Shown here: positions 19,531 through 30,118 of the stretch, piece after piece
Layout of the letters: the number at the start of each line of letters is the position of its first letter
Position numbering within the stretch: the stretch's first letter is position 1
Assembly (NCBI RefSeq): GCF_022437945.1
Contig: NZ_CP092535.1
Location: 3,658,001-3,722,000, forward strand
DNA length: 64,000 nucleotides
Direction of reading: 5' to 3'
From: Nocardioides sp. TF02-7
GTDB lineage: Bacteria > Actinomycetota > Actinomycetes > Propionibacteriales > Nocardioidaceae
The notes under the pieces: model-generated
Told to the model about the DNA's origin: nothing
What the model saw: only the letters and a program-made list of their open reading frames with translations
Databases searched by the model: none
Position numbers and translations under genes: made by a program

Positions 19531-20657
19531 CGTAGTCACGCTCCCAGTAGCTCGGTCCGACCGGTTCGGTGAAGTCGCTCTGGGCGACCAGGTAGCCCTG
19601 CTCGTCGACCTCGAGCGGCAGCTGGGGGAGCGGCCGCCCGGCCGGGCCGAACACGACGCGACCGGAGTCGGTCAGGTCGAACGTCGACTGGTGGCAGGGG
19701 CACAGCAGGTGGTGGGTCGTCCGCTCGTTCAGCGAGATCGGGCAGCCGACGTGGGTGCAGATCTTGGAGTAGGCCACGATGCCGCCGACGTCCCAGTTCT
19801 CGCGGCCCTTGCCCGGCTTGATCTCCGAGGGGTGCATCCGGTGCAGGATGAGCGACGCCTTGCTCTTGTGGACCTGCAGCTCGATGCCCTCGACCTCGTG
19901 CGGGTCGACGTGGTAGCGCTCGGGGTTGAAGAGCACCTCGGGCTGGGCGTTGACGAGGTCGCCGATCTCGAGGTCGGAGGCGAGGATCGGGGGTGCCGAT
20001 CGCGTCGCGCGCGATCCGCATCTTCGGCACCTGCACCTCCTGCTCGACCCCGTTGTCGTCGAGCACCTTGATGGTGCGGCCGCCCGCGCCCCAGATGGTG
20101 TGCTCGAGGCTGTCACCCGGCAGGGGGCCGAGGTCGCGCAGCATCACGAGCGGACCGACGGCGACCAGGCCGAGCGCGCCGAGGGCCGAGTTGCGGATGA
20201 GCGGCCGGCGAGCGATGCCGGTCTCGTCGAAGCCGGTGCGGAGCGCCTCCACGCTGGCGGCCCGGTCCTCGTCGCTGGACCGGGCGGGGTGGCGCATCTC
20301 CACGATCTCGTGGTCGCCCATCAGCTTGCGCGCCCACTGGATGATCGCGATGCCGATGAACAGGAACGCGCCGCCGAGGGTCGCGCCCAGCGCCATCGTC
20401 GAGGCGCCGAAGCCGCCCACGACGTGCCAGTTGTCCTCGATGTCGAGGGTGAAGTAGGCCACGACGAACAGGACGGTGCAGAGCGCCGAGAGGCCGAACA
20501 GCGTCGCGACCTGGATCTCGGCCCGCTTCTCCTGCCGCGGATCGACGTCGGTCGGGCGCCACTGGTGCTCGGGCAGGCCCGGGTCGGTGAACGGCTCCAG
20601 CTCGCCGCGGCGCTCCTCGTCGCCGGTGTGGCCGTCGTTGGTGTGTGCGTCGGTCAC
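19517..20657 (-). CDS. qcrA: Cytochrome bc1 complex Rieske iron-sulfur subunit, one frameshift
   Basis: [2Fe-2S] Rieske protein. The actinobacterial form has three N-terminal transmembrane helices (LFGLSALCTVLFVVAYF, GATLGGAFLFIGIAIIQW and a third after RRPLIRNSALG) and a C-terminal cluster domain with CTHVGC and CPCHQS. The domain is split by the G5 run at 19988-19992; one base fewer gives GTPILASDLE and 379 residues. GTG start at 20655-20657 overlaps the qcrC stop (GTGA). M. tuberculosis Rv2195 is the counterpart. Confidence 0.94.
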
Positions 20658-21553
20658 GCTTCCGCCCCGTCCTTCTTCCTGCTCGTGCGCGTGGTGTGTG
20701 CGGCGATCCACACGGCGAACGCGACGAGCGCGCCGAGTCCGACCACCCAGGCGATGATGCCCTCGCTCACCGGGCCCAGCCCGCCGAAGGTGAAGCCGCC
20801 GTAGCTCGGGGTCTCCTCGAGCGTCTGCAGGTAGGCGATCACCGCCAGCTTGTCGTCCGGCGGGATGTTGCCGTCGGAGAAGGTGTCCATCGTGTACGGA
20901 CCGGTGAGCATGGCCTCGTAGATGTGCTTCGGGTCGGTGCCGCGGATCTTGGGCGCGTAGCCGCCGCGCGGCATGGCACCGCCGGAGCCCTCGAAGTTGT
21001 GGCACGCGGTGCAGTTGGCGAGGAAGATCTGGCCGCCCCGGGCGACGTACTCCTGGACCTCGTCCTCATTGCTGCCGTTGCCGTTGGCGTCCGCGATCGT
21101 CTCGGGGTCGTAGAGCTCGCGGTCGGGGATCGCGGGGCCGGTGCCGAGCGAGGCGACGTACGCCGCGAGGGCCGCGGTCTCCTCCTCGGAGTAGACCGGG
21201 TCCTTCTTCGGCGGCTGCTGGCCGGGCTGCGCCATCGGCATCCGGCCGGTGCCGACCTGGAAGTCGACCGCGGCGGCGCCGACGTCGGTGAGCGGCGGGC
21301 CGTACTGCGTGCCGCCCTGGGTGAGGACGCCCTCACCGTTCTGGCCGTGGCAGAAGGCGCAGCCGACCAGGAAGAGCTCGCGGCCCTCCTGGACGAGCTC
21401 CTCCTGGGCCTGCGTGGAGTCGGCCTGCGCCGGCGCGAACGCGGAGTAGAGACCGCCGGTGAGCAGCAGGCCGAGGACCAGCACCAGCAGGCCGGCGAGC
21501 GGCCCGCGACGGTGCCGCGACAAGCGGCCGGCGGAGCGGTTCAGGAGGCGCAC
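20654..21553 (-). CDS. qcrC: Cytochrome bc1 complex diheme cytochrome c subunit
   Basis: Passes electrons from the Rieske cluster directly to CuA of the oxidase. N-terminal signal/anchor (GLLVLVLGLLLTGGLYS), two CxxCH heme motifs (CAFCH and CTACH) about 115 residues apart, distal Met ligands likely in GRMPMAQPG and EAMLTGPYTM, and a C-terminal transmembrane helix (IIAWVVGLGALVAFAVWI). 299 residues, GTG start at 21551-21553. Second gene of ctaE-qcrC-qcrA-qcrB, the order known in mycobacteria. Confidence 0.95.
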   Translation of the reverse strand: MRLLNRSAGRLSRHRRGPLAGLLVLVLGLLLTGGLYSAFAPAQADSTQAQEELVQEGRELFLVGCAFCHGQNGEGVLTQGGTQYGPPLTDVGAAAVDFQVGTGRMPMAQPGQQPPKKDPVYSEEETAALAAYVASLGTGPAIPDRELYDPETIADANGNGSNEDEVQEYVARGGQIFLANCTACHNFEGSGGAMPRGGYAPKIRGTDPKHIYEAMLTGPYTMDTFSDGNIPPDDKLAVIAYLQTLEETPSYGGFTFGGLGPVSEGIIAWVVGLGALVAFAVWIAAHTTRTSRKKDGAEA

Positions 21554-21616
21554 ATCGATTCCTTGCGGGTCCGGGACGGGTCGTCAGGGGGTTGAGTTGT
21601 CAGGCGGTGGCGAGCG

Positions 21617-22270
21617 TCACTGGACGAGGTAGATCGTCGCGAACAGACCGATCCAGACCACGTCGACGAAGTGCCAGTAGTAGGACACGACGATCGCGCT
21701 CACCGCCTGCTCGTGGGTGAACCGCTTCGCCATGTAGGTGCGTCCGAGGACGAACAGGAACGCGAACAGGCCGCCGGTCACGTGGATGCCGTGGAAACCG
21801 GTGGTGAGGTAGAACATCGAGCCGTAGGCGTCGTTGGGGATCGTGACGCCGTGGTGGATCAGCTCGGCGTACTCCAGCGCCTGGCCGCCGATGAAGACGG
21901 CGCCCATGACGTAGGTGAGGATGAACCACTCGCGCAGTCCCCAGCCGCGCACGTCGAACAGGCCCCCGGTGCGCGCGACCTGGCCCCGCTCGGCGGCGAA
22001 CACGCCGAGCTGGCAGGTGAACGACGACAGCACCAGGATCGTGGTGTTGACCGACGCGAACGGGACGTTGAGCAGCTCGGTGTTCTCGGCCCACATCTCG
22101 GGGCTGGCCGCCCGGATCGTGAAGTACGCCGCGAACAGGGCGGCGAAGAACATCAGCTCGCTGGAGAGCCAGATGATCGTGCCGACGGCGACCATGCTCG
22201 GTCGGTCGTGCTGCCCGTGCAGTCGCGAGGCCGGGAGGAATGCCGTTGCTGTGGTCGCCACGGTCCTCAT
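21617..22270 (-). CDS. ctaE: Cytochrome c oxidase subunit III
   Basis: Membrane subunit III of aa3 oxidase, 217 residues. Pattern [47 protein letters not shown] (conserved His/Glu region), and the ending [22 protein letters not shown], a subunit III hallmark. ATG at 22268-22270. It heads the qcr operon. Its start is only one base from the start of the divergent CtaG-like gene, so any promoter must lie inside that gene. Confidence 0.95.
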   Translation of the reverse strand: MRTVATTATAFLPASRLHGQHDRPSMVAVGTIIWLSSELMFFAALFAAYFTIRAASPEMWAENTELLNVPFASVNTTILVLSSFTCQLGVFAAERGQVARTGGLFDVRGWGLREWFILTYVMGAVFIGGQALEYAELIHHGVTIPNDAYGSMFYLTTGFHGIHVTGGLFAFLFVLGRTYMAKRFTHEQAVSAIVVSYYWHFVDVVWIGLFATIYLVQ

Positions 22271-22271
22271 T

Positions 22272-23297
22272 ATGTCGGTAGTCGACCCCGACGTCTCCCC
22301 GACCCCCTCCAATCCGGCGCGCCTCCGCGGCGACGTACGGTCGGGGGTGGAGACGACGGTCGTGAGCGCCCTCGGAGCCGGTCCGCAGGCCGGTCCCGGA
22401 GACGGCGGCGAGGTGCTCCCGGAGCTCACCTTCACCACCGCGGTGACCGAGTGGGCGCTCGACCCGTTGTCACTGGTGGTGACCGTGTGGTCGGTGGGGT
22501 TCTACGCGCTCGGCGTGTGGACGCTGCGCCATCGGGGCGACCGCTGGCCGGTCGGGCGGTCGATCGCCTGGGGCCTCGGGATGCTCGCCTTCTACCTCTC
22601 CACGTCGTCGGGTGTCGCCGCCTACGACACGGTGCTGCTGAGCGCCCACATGGGGCAGCACATGGTGCTCTCGATGGTCGTGCCGCTGTGCCTCGCGCTC
22701 GGGGCGCCGGTGACGCTCGCGCTGCGCACGCTGCCGGCACGCCCCCGCCGGTGGCTGCTCGCCGTCCTGCACTCGCGGGTGGCCAAGGTGCTGTCGTTCC
22801 CGCCGCTGGCGTTCGCGCTCTACGTCGCGTCGCCCTGGGCGCTGTACTTCACCGGGTGGTACGAGGCGTCGCTCACCTCGACGTACGTCCACGAGATGAT
22901 GCACGTCCACCTCGTGCTCGTCGGCGCGCTCTTCTTCTGGCCGATCGTGGGCATCGACCCGCTGCCCGGCCGGGTGTCCCACCCCTTCCGGGTGCTGCTG
23001 ACCGTGCTCACCCTGCCGTTCCACGCGTTCCTCGGAGTGACGGTCATGGACCAGAGCCAGCTGCTGGGCGGCGACCACTACCCCTCGCTCCACGACGGCC
23101 CGATGGGCGCCTGGCTCCCCGACCCGCACGCCGACCAGGAGCTCGCCGGCGGCCTGCTCTGGGGCGCGGGCGACCTCGTGGGGGTGATCTTCTTCGTCGT
23201 CCTCTTCGCCCAGTGGGTGCGCGACGCGAAGAAGGAGGCCGAGCGGGAGGACCGCCGACTCGACCGGCTCGAACGGCTCGGGAGCGCCGCCGAGTAG
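22272..23297 (+). CDS. CtaG-like (caa3_CtaG/DUF1404-type) cytochrome c oxidase assembly membrane protein
   Basis: Seven-helix membrane protein: [95 protein letters not shown], and a final helix [14 protein letters not shown]. The HMGQHM and MMHVHL histidines are typical of the CtaG family, implicated in copper delivery to the oxidase. Divergent from ctaE. If ATG 22272 is right the promoter lies in ctaE; GTG 22348 is an alternative. It precedes the receiver-like gene by 9 bp. Confidence 0.85.
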   Translation: MSVVDPDVSPTPSNPARLRGDVRSGVETTVVSALGAGPQAGPGDGGEVLPELTFTTAVTEWALDPLSLVVTVWSVGFYALGVWTLRHRGDRWPVGRSIAWGLGMLAFYLSTSSGVAAYDTVLLSAHMGQHMVLSMVVPLCLALGAPVTLALRTLPARPRRWLLAVLHSRVAKVLSFPPLAFALYVASPWALYFTGWYEASLTSTYVHEMMHVHLVLVGALFFWPIVGIDPLPGRVSHPFRVLLTVLTLPFHAFLGVTVMDQSQLLGGDHYPSLHDGPMGAWLPDPHADQELAGGLLWGAGDLVGVIFFVVLFAQWVRDAKKEAEREDRRLDRLERLGSAAE

Positions 23298-23300
23298 CAT
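23295..23300 (+). promoter_or_regulatory. -10 hexamer TAGCAT, leaderless start upstream of trpD
   Basis: TAGCAT overlaps the stop of the CtaG-like gene and ends 6 nt before the GTG at 23307. A separate leaderless promoter for the receiver-like/trpD pair is plausible. Confidence 0.45.
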
Positions 23301-23306
23301 CAGCGC

Positions 23307-23709
23307 GTGACTTCGACCAAGACCCTGAAGGTCCTCGTCTACAGCGACGACGTCCACACCCGCGAGCAGGTCATCCTCGCGCTGGGCCGGCACCCCCCAC
23401 CCGGACCTCCCGGAGGTGGAGTACGTCGAGGTCGCGACCGAGCCGGTCGTGATCCACAACATGGACGCCGGGCACATCGACCTCGCGGTCCTCGACGGGG
23501 AGGCGGTGCCGGCCGGCGGCCTGGGCATCGCCAAGCAGCTCAAGGACGAGATCTACAACTGTCCGCCGGTGCTCGTGCTGACCGGTCGCCCACAAGACGC
23601 GTGGCTGGCGACCTGGTCGCGGGCCGACGCCGCCGTGCCGCACCCGATCGACCCGATCCAGCTGGCCGAGGCCGCCATCTCGCTGCTGCGGTCGCGCGTC
23701 CCGGCGTGA
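23307..23709 (+). CDS. Receiver-like (CheY-fold) protein without clear phosphoacceptor, one frameshift
   Basis: 133 residues after correcting the C6 run at 23393-23398. [23 protein letters not shown] resembles the first strand and acidic pair of response regulators, and [42 protein letters not shown] resembles the Thr and Lys regions, but the aspartate position reads [13 protein letters not shown] and the Lys is replaced by His. Probably a non-phosphorylated receiver. It overlaps trpD by 4 bp (GTGA), a linkage that recurs in actinobacteria as far as I know. Function unknown. Confidence 0.7.
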
Positions 23710-24734
23710 GCACGACCTGGCCGGAGCTGCTCGACGCGGTCGTCACGGGTCGCGACCTGACTCCTGCCGAGGCCCGGTGGGCGATGGGCGAGATCCTCTC
23801 GGGCGACGCCACCCCGGTGCAGATCGCGGGGTTCGCCGTCGCGCTGCGCGCCAAGGGGGAGACGAGCGAGGAGCTCAGCGGCCTCGTCGACGCGATGTAC
23901 GAGGTCGCGACGCCGATCTCGGTGCCGGGGCGCACGCTCGACGTCGTCGGCACCGGGGGCGACCGGTCGATGTCGGTCAACGTGTCGCTGATGTCGGCCA
24001 TCGTGGCCGCCGGTGCGGGCGCGCGGGTCGTCAAGCACGGCAACCGGTCGGCGTCCTCGAAGGCCGGGAGTGCCGACACCCTCGAGGAGCTCGGAGTGCG
24101 GCTGGACCTGCCCGTCGAGCGGGTGGCGGCGCTCGCGGAGGAGGCCGGCATCACGTTCTGCTTCGCCGCGGCGTTCCACCCCGCCCTGCGGCACGCCGCG
24201 GTGCCGCGCCGCGAGCTCGGCATCGGCACGCTCTTCAACCTGCTCGGCCCGCTGGCCAACCCGGTGCGGCCGGGCGCCCAGGCCATCGGCTGCGCCTTCC
24301 CGGGGAAGGCCGAGGTGATGGCGGGGGTGTTCGCCGCCCGCGGTGTCGACGCCTGGGTGTTCCGCGGCGACGACGGGCTCGACGAGCTGACCACGTCGAC
24401 GACGTCCGCGGTGTGGGCCGTGCACGGGGGTGGGGTGCAGAGCTTCAGCCTCGACCCGACCGGGCTCGGCATCGCCCGGGCCGACAAGGACGCGCTCCGC
24501 GGTGGCGACGTGCGGCACAACGCCGACGTCGTACGCCGTCTGCTCGCGGGGGAGCAGGGCCCGGTCCGCGACGCGGTGGTGCTCAACGCCGGCGCCGCGC
24601 TGGCCGTCCACGACGCCCCGGGCGAGGAGCCGCTCGAGGCCCTCACCGCCGGCATCCGCCGCGCCGGCGAGGCGATCGATTCCGGTGCGGCTCAGGCGAC
24701 GCTCGACCGGTGGGTCGAGGCGGCGTCGGCCTGA
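23706..24734 (+). CDS. trpD: Anthranilate phosphoribosyltransferase
   Basis: Second step of tryptophan synthesis. PRPP-binding [67 protein letters not shown] (anthranilate-binding Arg), and DGLDELT near the end. 342 residues, normal. GTG 23706 overlaps the preceding stop; in-frame upstream codons belong to the other gene. No other trp gene is adjacent; the M. tuberculosis copy (Rv2192c) also lies alone beside ctaE. Its 3' end overlaps the convergent gene by 43 bp. Confidence 0.95.
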   Translation: MSTTWPELLDAVVTGRDLTPAEARWAMGEILSGDATPVQIAGFAVALRAKGETSEELSGLVDAMYEVATPISVPGRTLDVVGTGGDRSMSVNVSLMSAIVAAGAGARVVKHGNRSASSKAGSADTLEELGVRLDLPVERVAALAEEAGITFCFAAAFHPALRHAAVPRRELGIGTLFNLLGPLANPVRPGAQAIGCAFPGKAEVMAGVFAARGVDAWVFRGDDGLDELTTSTTSAVWAVHGGGVQSFSLDPTGLGIARADKDALRGGDVRHNADVVRRLLAGEQGPVRDAVVLNAGAALAVHDAPGEEPLEALTAGIRRAGEAIDSGAAQATLDRWVEAASA

Positions 24735-25363
24735 TCGTCGAGGTCGAGCACGAACACGTCGCCGCTGCGGCGGAAGCCGATCTTGTCGTAGTAGGGGTCG
24801 ACGACGTCCGGTGAGGTGACCACCCGCCGGTAGCCGCGGCTGCGGAGCAGGTCGCTGCGCCGCCACACGAACTCGCCGGGCGTGAAGTCGCGGTACTTCG
24901 GCGTCACGTAGTCGAGGTGCACCCGGGCGGTGTCGCCGTCGCGCTGCAGCAGCACCACGCCGACCGTCTCGTCGCCGCGAGCGACCACGAACGCCTCGTC
25001 ACCGGGCTCCGCCCGGCCGCCGAACGTCGGCTGGTGCTTCCGGATGTCCTCGGCGTGCGTGTCGAGCACGTGCTGGAGGTAGTGGTCGTCGACCCCGACC
25101 TCGATCACCTCGAACGTGGCGGCGTCGTGGCGGTGCCGCAGCAGCTGCGCGATGAACCAGACGTTGATCGAGCTGGTCACCGCGTTGAGCGCCACCATCG
25201 GCCACACCTCGATGAGCGCGTTGAACACGACCAGCACCAGCCCGGCGACCAGGTTGAGCGTGCGGAACCGGAGGACGCGCTGCTGCAGCAGCGAGAAGAC
25301 GAGCAGCGCGCTCCCGCCCCACCCCAGCGCCTCGAGCCAGTGCTCGGCGACCCAGGTCTCCAC
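24692..25363 (-). CDS. Membrane protein with N-terminal YgjV-like helices and C-terminal GNAT-like domain
   Basis: 223 residues. Three hydrophobic segments at the N terminus ([51 protein letters not shown]) resemble the YgjV inner-membrane family. The rest ([57 protein letters not shown]) resembles the C-terminal half of a GNAT enzyme. GTG at 25361-25363 with TAGACT 6 nt upstream. Its 3' end overlaps trpD by 43 bp. Function unknown. Confidence 0.7.
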   Translation of the reverse strand: METWVAEHWLEALGWGGSALLVFSLLQQRVLRFRTLNLVAGLVLVVFNALIEVWPMVALNAVTSSINVWFIAQLLRHRHDAATFEVIEVGVDDHYLQHVLDTHAEDIRKHQPTFGGRAEPGDEAFVVARGDETVGVVLLQRDGDTARVHLDYVTPKYRDFTPGEFVWRRSDLLRSRGYRRVVTSPDVVDPYYDKIGFRRSGDVFVLDLDDQADAASTHRSSVA

Positions 25364-25369
25364 CCGCCG

Positions 25370-25375
25370 AGTCTA
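25370..25375 (-). promoter_or_regulatory. -10 hexamer TAGACT for the YgjV/GNAT-like gene
   Basis: Minus-strand TAGACT 6 nt before the GTG at 25363; no Shine-Dalgarno. Leaderless pattern. Confidence 0.5.
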
Positions 25376-25576
25376 CGGCGGCCGGAGCGCCGGTTCCCCG
25401 GCCTGGGACCGGCCCGGGACCCCCTGGTCAGTTGTGACTACCTCGCGATGTCGAACGACCGGTCCTCCCGCGACAGCGCCGTCGCACGGCGTGGCTGCGG
25501 ATAGGTTCACGCGACGGCGCGGAGCCCGGCAACCGCCGGAGGACGCCGCAAGCAGACGTTCGGGTGGGAGGGCGAA

Positions 25577-27982
25577 GTGTCGCCGAGGAAGTTCGTCGTG
25601 CCGCTGACCGCGGTGCTCGTGGGGGAGTGGACTGGCGGTCGCCGGTGTGGCATCGCCTGCCGTCGCTGCCGTGACCCCGACCCAGGCCGCGGCCGCCCTC
25701 GACCTGCCTGCGGGCGTGACCGCGACCGTCACCGGCAGCAGCACGGTCGAGACGCGGCCGTTCAACGACTTCCCGTCCGACCCGGCCAAGGGCTCCGACT
25801 ACCTGGTCCTCTCCACCGGTCTGGCCGAGGACGTGATGCTCGACGCGCCGCTCGCGATCGACGACCCGCGGACCCCGGTGTTCGAGCGCGAGCCGGACCC
25901 GCTCGTGAGCACGGACCGGGAAGCGGACCGTCTGCCCGACACCACCACGCTCACGATCACCGTCGCGCCGTCGACCGGCGCCGGGTGCCTCCAGGTCGAC
26001 TTCGCCATGGCCACCGACGAGACGGTGCGGGCCTACCTGCCGGGGACGCCCGGCGACTCGTTCTCGGTCACGCGGCGGTCGGACCCGGAGACCGAGCACG
26101 CGATGAACGCAGGCGAGGGCTACTTCCAGCAGGACGGCTGGACCCCTGAGCCCAGGCCGTACGGCACCAACGACGTCGACTACTGGCACGAGCCCGGCGA
26201 CCGGACCGACGTCGAGAACGGGCAGCTGGAGACGCCGCGGCTCGCGCGGTGGACGCCGCTGAGCCGTGTCACCACCCGGGACACCGCCGCGGTGCCGTTG
26301 AACCTCGCGGGCGGCCCGGAGGTCATCGACGTGGTCGTCAGCGACGCCCTGCACGACGCGGGCGAGCTCGACACCGCCGCCTTCGTCGACAACGTCGGGC
26401 TGACCGACACCTGTGCAGCGGGGGTCGCGGCACGGCCGGCCCACCAGTACGGCGAGGGCAGCATCAAGGGCGAACGCCGGGTCGGCTACCCGCTCAGCTA
26501 CGACCCCGTGCCGAGCACCTCGGTCATCGAGCGCTACGACGCCGTCGACAACGGCTGGACCCACCTGCGCCCGCCGCACCAGTGGACCTGCGGTTCCGCT
26601 GGTACCGGACCTTTCCGGGCAATGCCCACAACTCGGACATGAACCGGTGGACGCCCATCCCGGACGCCGACCGGCAGTCCTACGTGCCGACCAACCTCGA
26701 CCGGGGCATGGTGCTGATCGTGCTCGTCACCGGCGTCGTCCACGGGCGTCCGAGCCAGACCTATCCCAACACCAAAGAGGCAGGGACCGACCCCGACCGG
26801 TGGTACGTCACGCTTCCGATCGGACTCGGGGTCTTTCAGGACGGTTCGACGCCCCTCGTTTCGCACGACGGCACGCCGAAGGTGGGCGAGGAGATCACTG
26901 TCCAGCCCGTGGCGACCCGCCCCCTGCAGGACTCCTGGTCCTACCAGTGGTACGCCGACGGCGCACTGATCACCGGTGCGACGAGCGACTCGTTGGTCCT
27001 GGCGGCGGCGCAGCGCGGCAAGCGGATCACGGTGCGGGCGACGGCGCGGCGGTCCGAGTTCGCCGACCGGGACTGGACCAGCGCGCCCACGCCGGTCGTC
27101 GCGGGAGACCGGATGGAGTCCGAGGGAACCCCGGCCATCCTCACGTCGACCGGTGAGCCATCGGTGGTTGTCGACCAGGAGGTGCTCGCCCATCCGGGTC
27201 GGGTGTGCGACGTGGCGGAGCCGTCGGGCGGCACTTGCGCAGGTAGCTGGCCGCTGGGGACCTCGTTCACCTACCAGTGGCAGCGCGACGGCAAGAACAT
27301 CATCGGAGCGACAAGAGTCAGCTACGTGCCGGTCACGCAGGATGCCGGCAAGCAGCTCGGTGTCGTCGTCGCGGGCTCCAAGCCCGGATACGACCCGGTC
27401 TCCGTCACCAGCGCCGCGGTCTCCGTCAGAGGGACGCCCATGCTCGGCGCCGTTCCGAAGGTGACGGGCACGCCGCGGGTCGGGGAGCGGCTGACGGGGA
27501 GCGCGTCTGGCTGGAGTCCGCCCGGCTCGTCCCTCACCTACGAGTGGTACGCCGGCAACACGCTGCTCCAGTCGGGGTGGAGCACATCTCTCACGGTGCC
27601 GGCCAAGGCAGCTGGCAAGCCGATCGTGCTGCGGGTGACCGGCGAACGGACCGGCTACGAGCCGCTCACGACCTCCAGCGAGCCGACTCGGACGGTCGCC
27701 AAGGGAAGGGTCACGCCGAGCACGCCGACGATCTACGGGACGGCGAAGGTCGGGAGCACCCTCATGGTGAGCGCGGGGTACTGGTCACCCAGCGGCGTCA
27801 AGCTGCGCTACCAGTGGAAGGTGGGGTCGCGGCTCGTCAAGGGCAAGGCAGGCACGAAGCCACAGTTCCGGATCCCGCGGACGGCGCGCGGCAAGCGGAT
27901 CGCCGTGGTCGTCACGGCAACGCTGGCCGGTTACACCACCGTCAAGCGGACCAGCCGCGCGACGGCCAAGGTGAGCCGCTGA
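25577..27982 (+). CDS. Large secreted protein: choice-of-anchor-L-like domain plus four Ig-like repeats, two frameshifts
   Basis: 801 residues after correction. Signal peptide FVVPLTAVLVGSGLAVAGVASPAVAA is restored by removing one G from the G5 run 25621-25625. Residues ~30-310 contain YLVLSTGLAED and later AAFVDNVGLTDTC, like choice-of-anchor L proteins. From ~420 to the end are four repeats of ~85-95 residues with the pattern GTPKVGE..L, YQWYADG and GKRITVRATA. The second break, near 26570-26590, needs one added base. GGGAGGGCG precedes the GTG. Probably cell-surface or released; ligand unknown. The 3' half has more A and T than its neighbours. Confidence 0.75.
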
Positions 27983-28017
27983 CCGTCCCGTCGCTGCCGG
28001 GCTCGGCGGCCGCCTCG

Positions 28018-28296
28018 TCAGTCCAGGCCGAGCGAGAACGCCGCCTCGAGGTCATGGCGGGAGTAGGCGCGGAACGCAATGTGAGTCTCGGTGTCGAGCA
28101 CGCCCGGCACCTTGTTGAGCTGGTCGGCGACGACCGCCGCGACGTCCTCGTGGCGGCGGACCCGCACCAGCGCGATCAGGTCGACCTGGCCGGTCACGGA
28201 GTAGACCTCGCTGACCCCCTCGAGCGCGGCGATGCCCTCGGCGACCTCGGGGATCCGGGCGACGTCGGCCTTCACGAACACGATGGCGGTGATCAT
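28018..28296 (-). CDS. Lrp/AsnC ligand-binding (RAM) domain protein without DNA-binding domain
   Basis: 92 residues, only the effector domain: ITAIVFVKADVARIPEVAEGIAALEGVSEVYSVTGQVDLIALVRV and a C-terminal helix. No helix-turn-helix. Such stand-alone RAM proteins probably bind amino acids and assemble as dimers or decamers. ATG at 28294-28296, TAGGCT 6 nt upstream. Same strand as, and upstream of, the exonuclease fusion by position but transcribed after it. Confidence 0.88.
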   Translation of the reverse strand: MITAIVFVKADVARIPEVAEGIAALEGVSEVYSVTGQVDLIALVRVRRHEDVAAVVADQLNKVPGVLDTETHIAFRAYSRHDLEAAFSLGLD

Positions 28297-28302
28297 GGGT
28301 TC

Positions 28303-28308
28303 AGCCTA
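28303..28308 (-). promoter_or_regulatory. -10 hexamer TAGGCT, leaderless RAM-domain gene
   Basis: Minus-strand TAGGCT 6 nt before the ATG at 28296, inside the 38-bp gap to the exonuclease fusion stop at 28335; no Shine-Dalgarno. Confidence 0.55.
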
Positions 28309-28334
28309 GGACCCGGGTCCCGGCGCCCGACCGG

Positions 28335-30041
28335 TCAGACGCCAGCGAGCCGCTGCGCGTGGCGACCGGCGCCGTGCACCGGGCAGGTCCACTCGCCGTC
28401 GATGTCGACGAGCCGGACCCCGGGCAGCTCGAGCCAGCGCAGGATTCGCTCGGACTCCTCCGCCGTCGCCGCCGGCAGCGGACCGACGGAGGGCACCACC
28501 GTCTCCGCGGACGCGCGCAGCTGGTCGATATAGGCCATCGCCTCCATCCCGTTGGGGATCACGCCGGCGGCGGCCAGCCGGCCGTGACGGACCACGTGGA
28601 CCGACCACCGCCCGTCGTCCTCGCGGCGCGCGGCCACCACCTCCGGGGCAGCGGGTCAGCGACGTCAGCCGCTGGGTGCGAGCGGCGCCGCGGACGAACG
28701 CCGCCAACCGGTCGCGCTGGGCACCGGCCTCCTCGAACCGCTCCTGCTCGGCGAGGCCGGCCATCTTGGCGTTGACCAGCTCGACGACGTCGTCGGGGTG
28801 GCGCAGCAGCGCGTCGCGGAGCTGGCGTACGACGGCGCCGTAGGTCAGCAGGTCGACGCTGCCGTCGCAGGGGGACAGGCAGCGGCCCAGCTCGGCGAGC
28901 ACGCACGCGGAGCGCGCCGGCTGCCGCCCGAACCGGTCGGAGCACTGACGGATGGGGAACGTCTCGTGCAGCGCGGCCAGGCAGCTCTCGGCCGTCGCGC
29001 GGGACGAGAACGGCCCGAGGTAGTCGGCGTCGTCGTCGAGCACCCGCTTGACCAGCGACAGCCGGGGCCACGGCTCGCGGGTGAGCTTGACGAAGGTCAT
29101 CTTCTCGGGGAACTTCGAGCGGCGGTTGTAGCTGGGCTTGTGCTCGGCGATCAGCCGGAGCTCGCGCACCTCGGCCTCCAGCGGCGTCGCGCACTCGATG
29201 CCGGTCACCGAGGCGGCCAGCCGCACCATCTCGCCGATGCGCGAGCGGGTCTCGGACGCGGTGAAGTAGGACCGGACGCGCCGGCGGAGGTCCTTCGACG
29301 TGCCGACGTAGAGCACGCGCGACTGCTCGTCGCGGAAGAGGTAGACGCCGGGCGCGTGGGGGAGCGGGTCGGCGAGGTGCCAGCTTGCGGCGCTGGGCGG
29401 GCGCGACCTTGGAGGAGTAGGTCTGCAGGTCCTCCAACGTCCTGGACGCCGAGGCCACCGAGCCGTTCGAGCAGCCCGTGCAGCACGTCGACCGTCGCGC
29501 GGGCGTCGGCGAGGGCGCGGTGGTTGGGGGTGGTGCCCGACCGGAAGACACGGGCGAGCGAGGACAGCTTGTGGTTGGGCGCCTCGTCGCGGGTCACCAC
29601 CCGGCGGGCCAGGGTGACCGTGTCGACGACCTCGAAGCCCGGCCACGGCAGGTCCTGCTGCCGTGCGAAGTGCTTGAGGAAGCCGACGTCGAACCGGGCG
29701 TTGTGGGCCACCAGCACCGAGCCGGCCGCGAACTCCAGGAAGGCCGGCAGCGCGGCGGTGATCGGCGGCGCCTGCGCGACCATGCCGTTGGTGATGCCCG
29801 TGAGCACGGCGATGAACGCCGGGATCGACGTCTGCGGGTTGACCAGGGTCTGGAACTCGCCGAGCACCTCGCCGCCGCGGACCTTCACGGCCCCGATCTC
29901 GGTGATCATGTCGCCGTCCCCGACCGACCCGCCGGTGGTCTCGAGGTCGACCACGCAGAACGTCACGTCGCGCAGCTGCCGGCCCAGCTCGTCGAAGCTG
30001 CGCTGCTCCTCCCAGCGGCTGCGGACCGGCGTCGTGCTCAC
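28335..30041 (-). CDS. DEDDh 3'-5' exonuclease fused to GIY-YIG/UvrC-like domain, three frameshifts
   Basis: 567 residues after correction. N-terminal DnaQ-like exonuclease: VVDLETTGG (DxE), [24 protein letters not shown] (HxxxxD). The C-terminal half is UvrC-like: [30 protein letters not shown] is the GIY-YIG nuclease core, then [25 protein letters not shown] as in the UvrC middle. Frame changes at 29441-29442, 29385-29386 and the G4 run 28645-28648, all one extra base. M. tuberculosis Rv2191 has this architecture. Role in repair or proofreading inferred. GTG start at 30039-30041. Confidence 0.85.
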
Positions 30042-30048
30042 GCGGCTG

Positions 30049-30054
30049 ACGGTA
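30049..30054 (-). promoter_or_regulatory. -10 hexamer TACCGT for the exonuclease fusion
   Basis: Minus-strand TACCGT 7 nt before the GTG at 30041; leaderless pattern, and it supports that GTG as start. Confidence 0.5.
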
Positions 30055-30118
30055 GGCGCCCCCTCCGACAGGTCGGCGGAGGCACGCCCCGGCGCCGCGG
30101 GGAGGTCGCGGACGTCTC

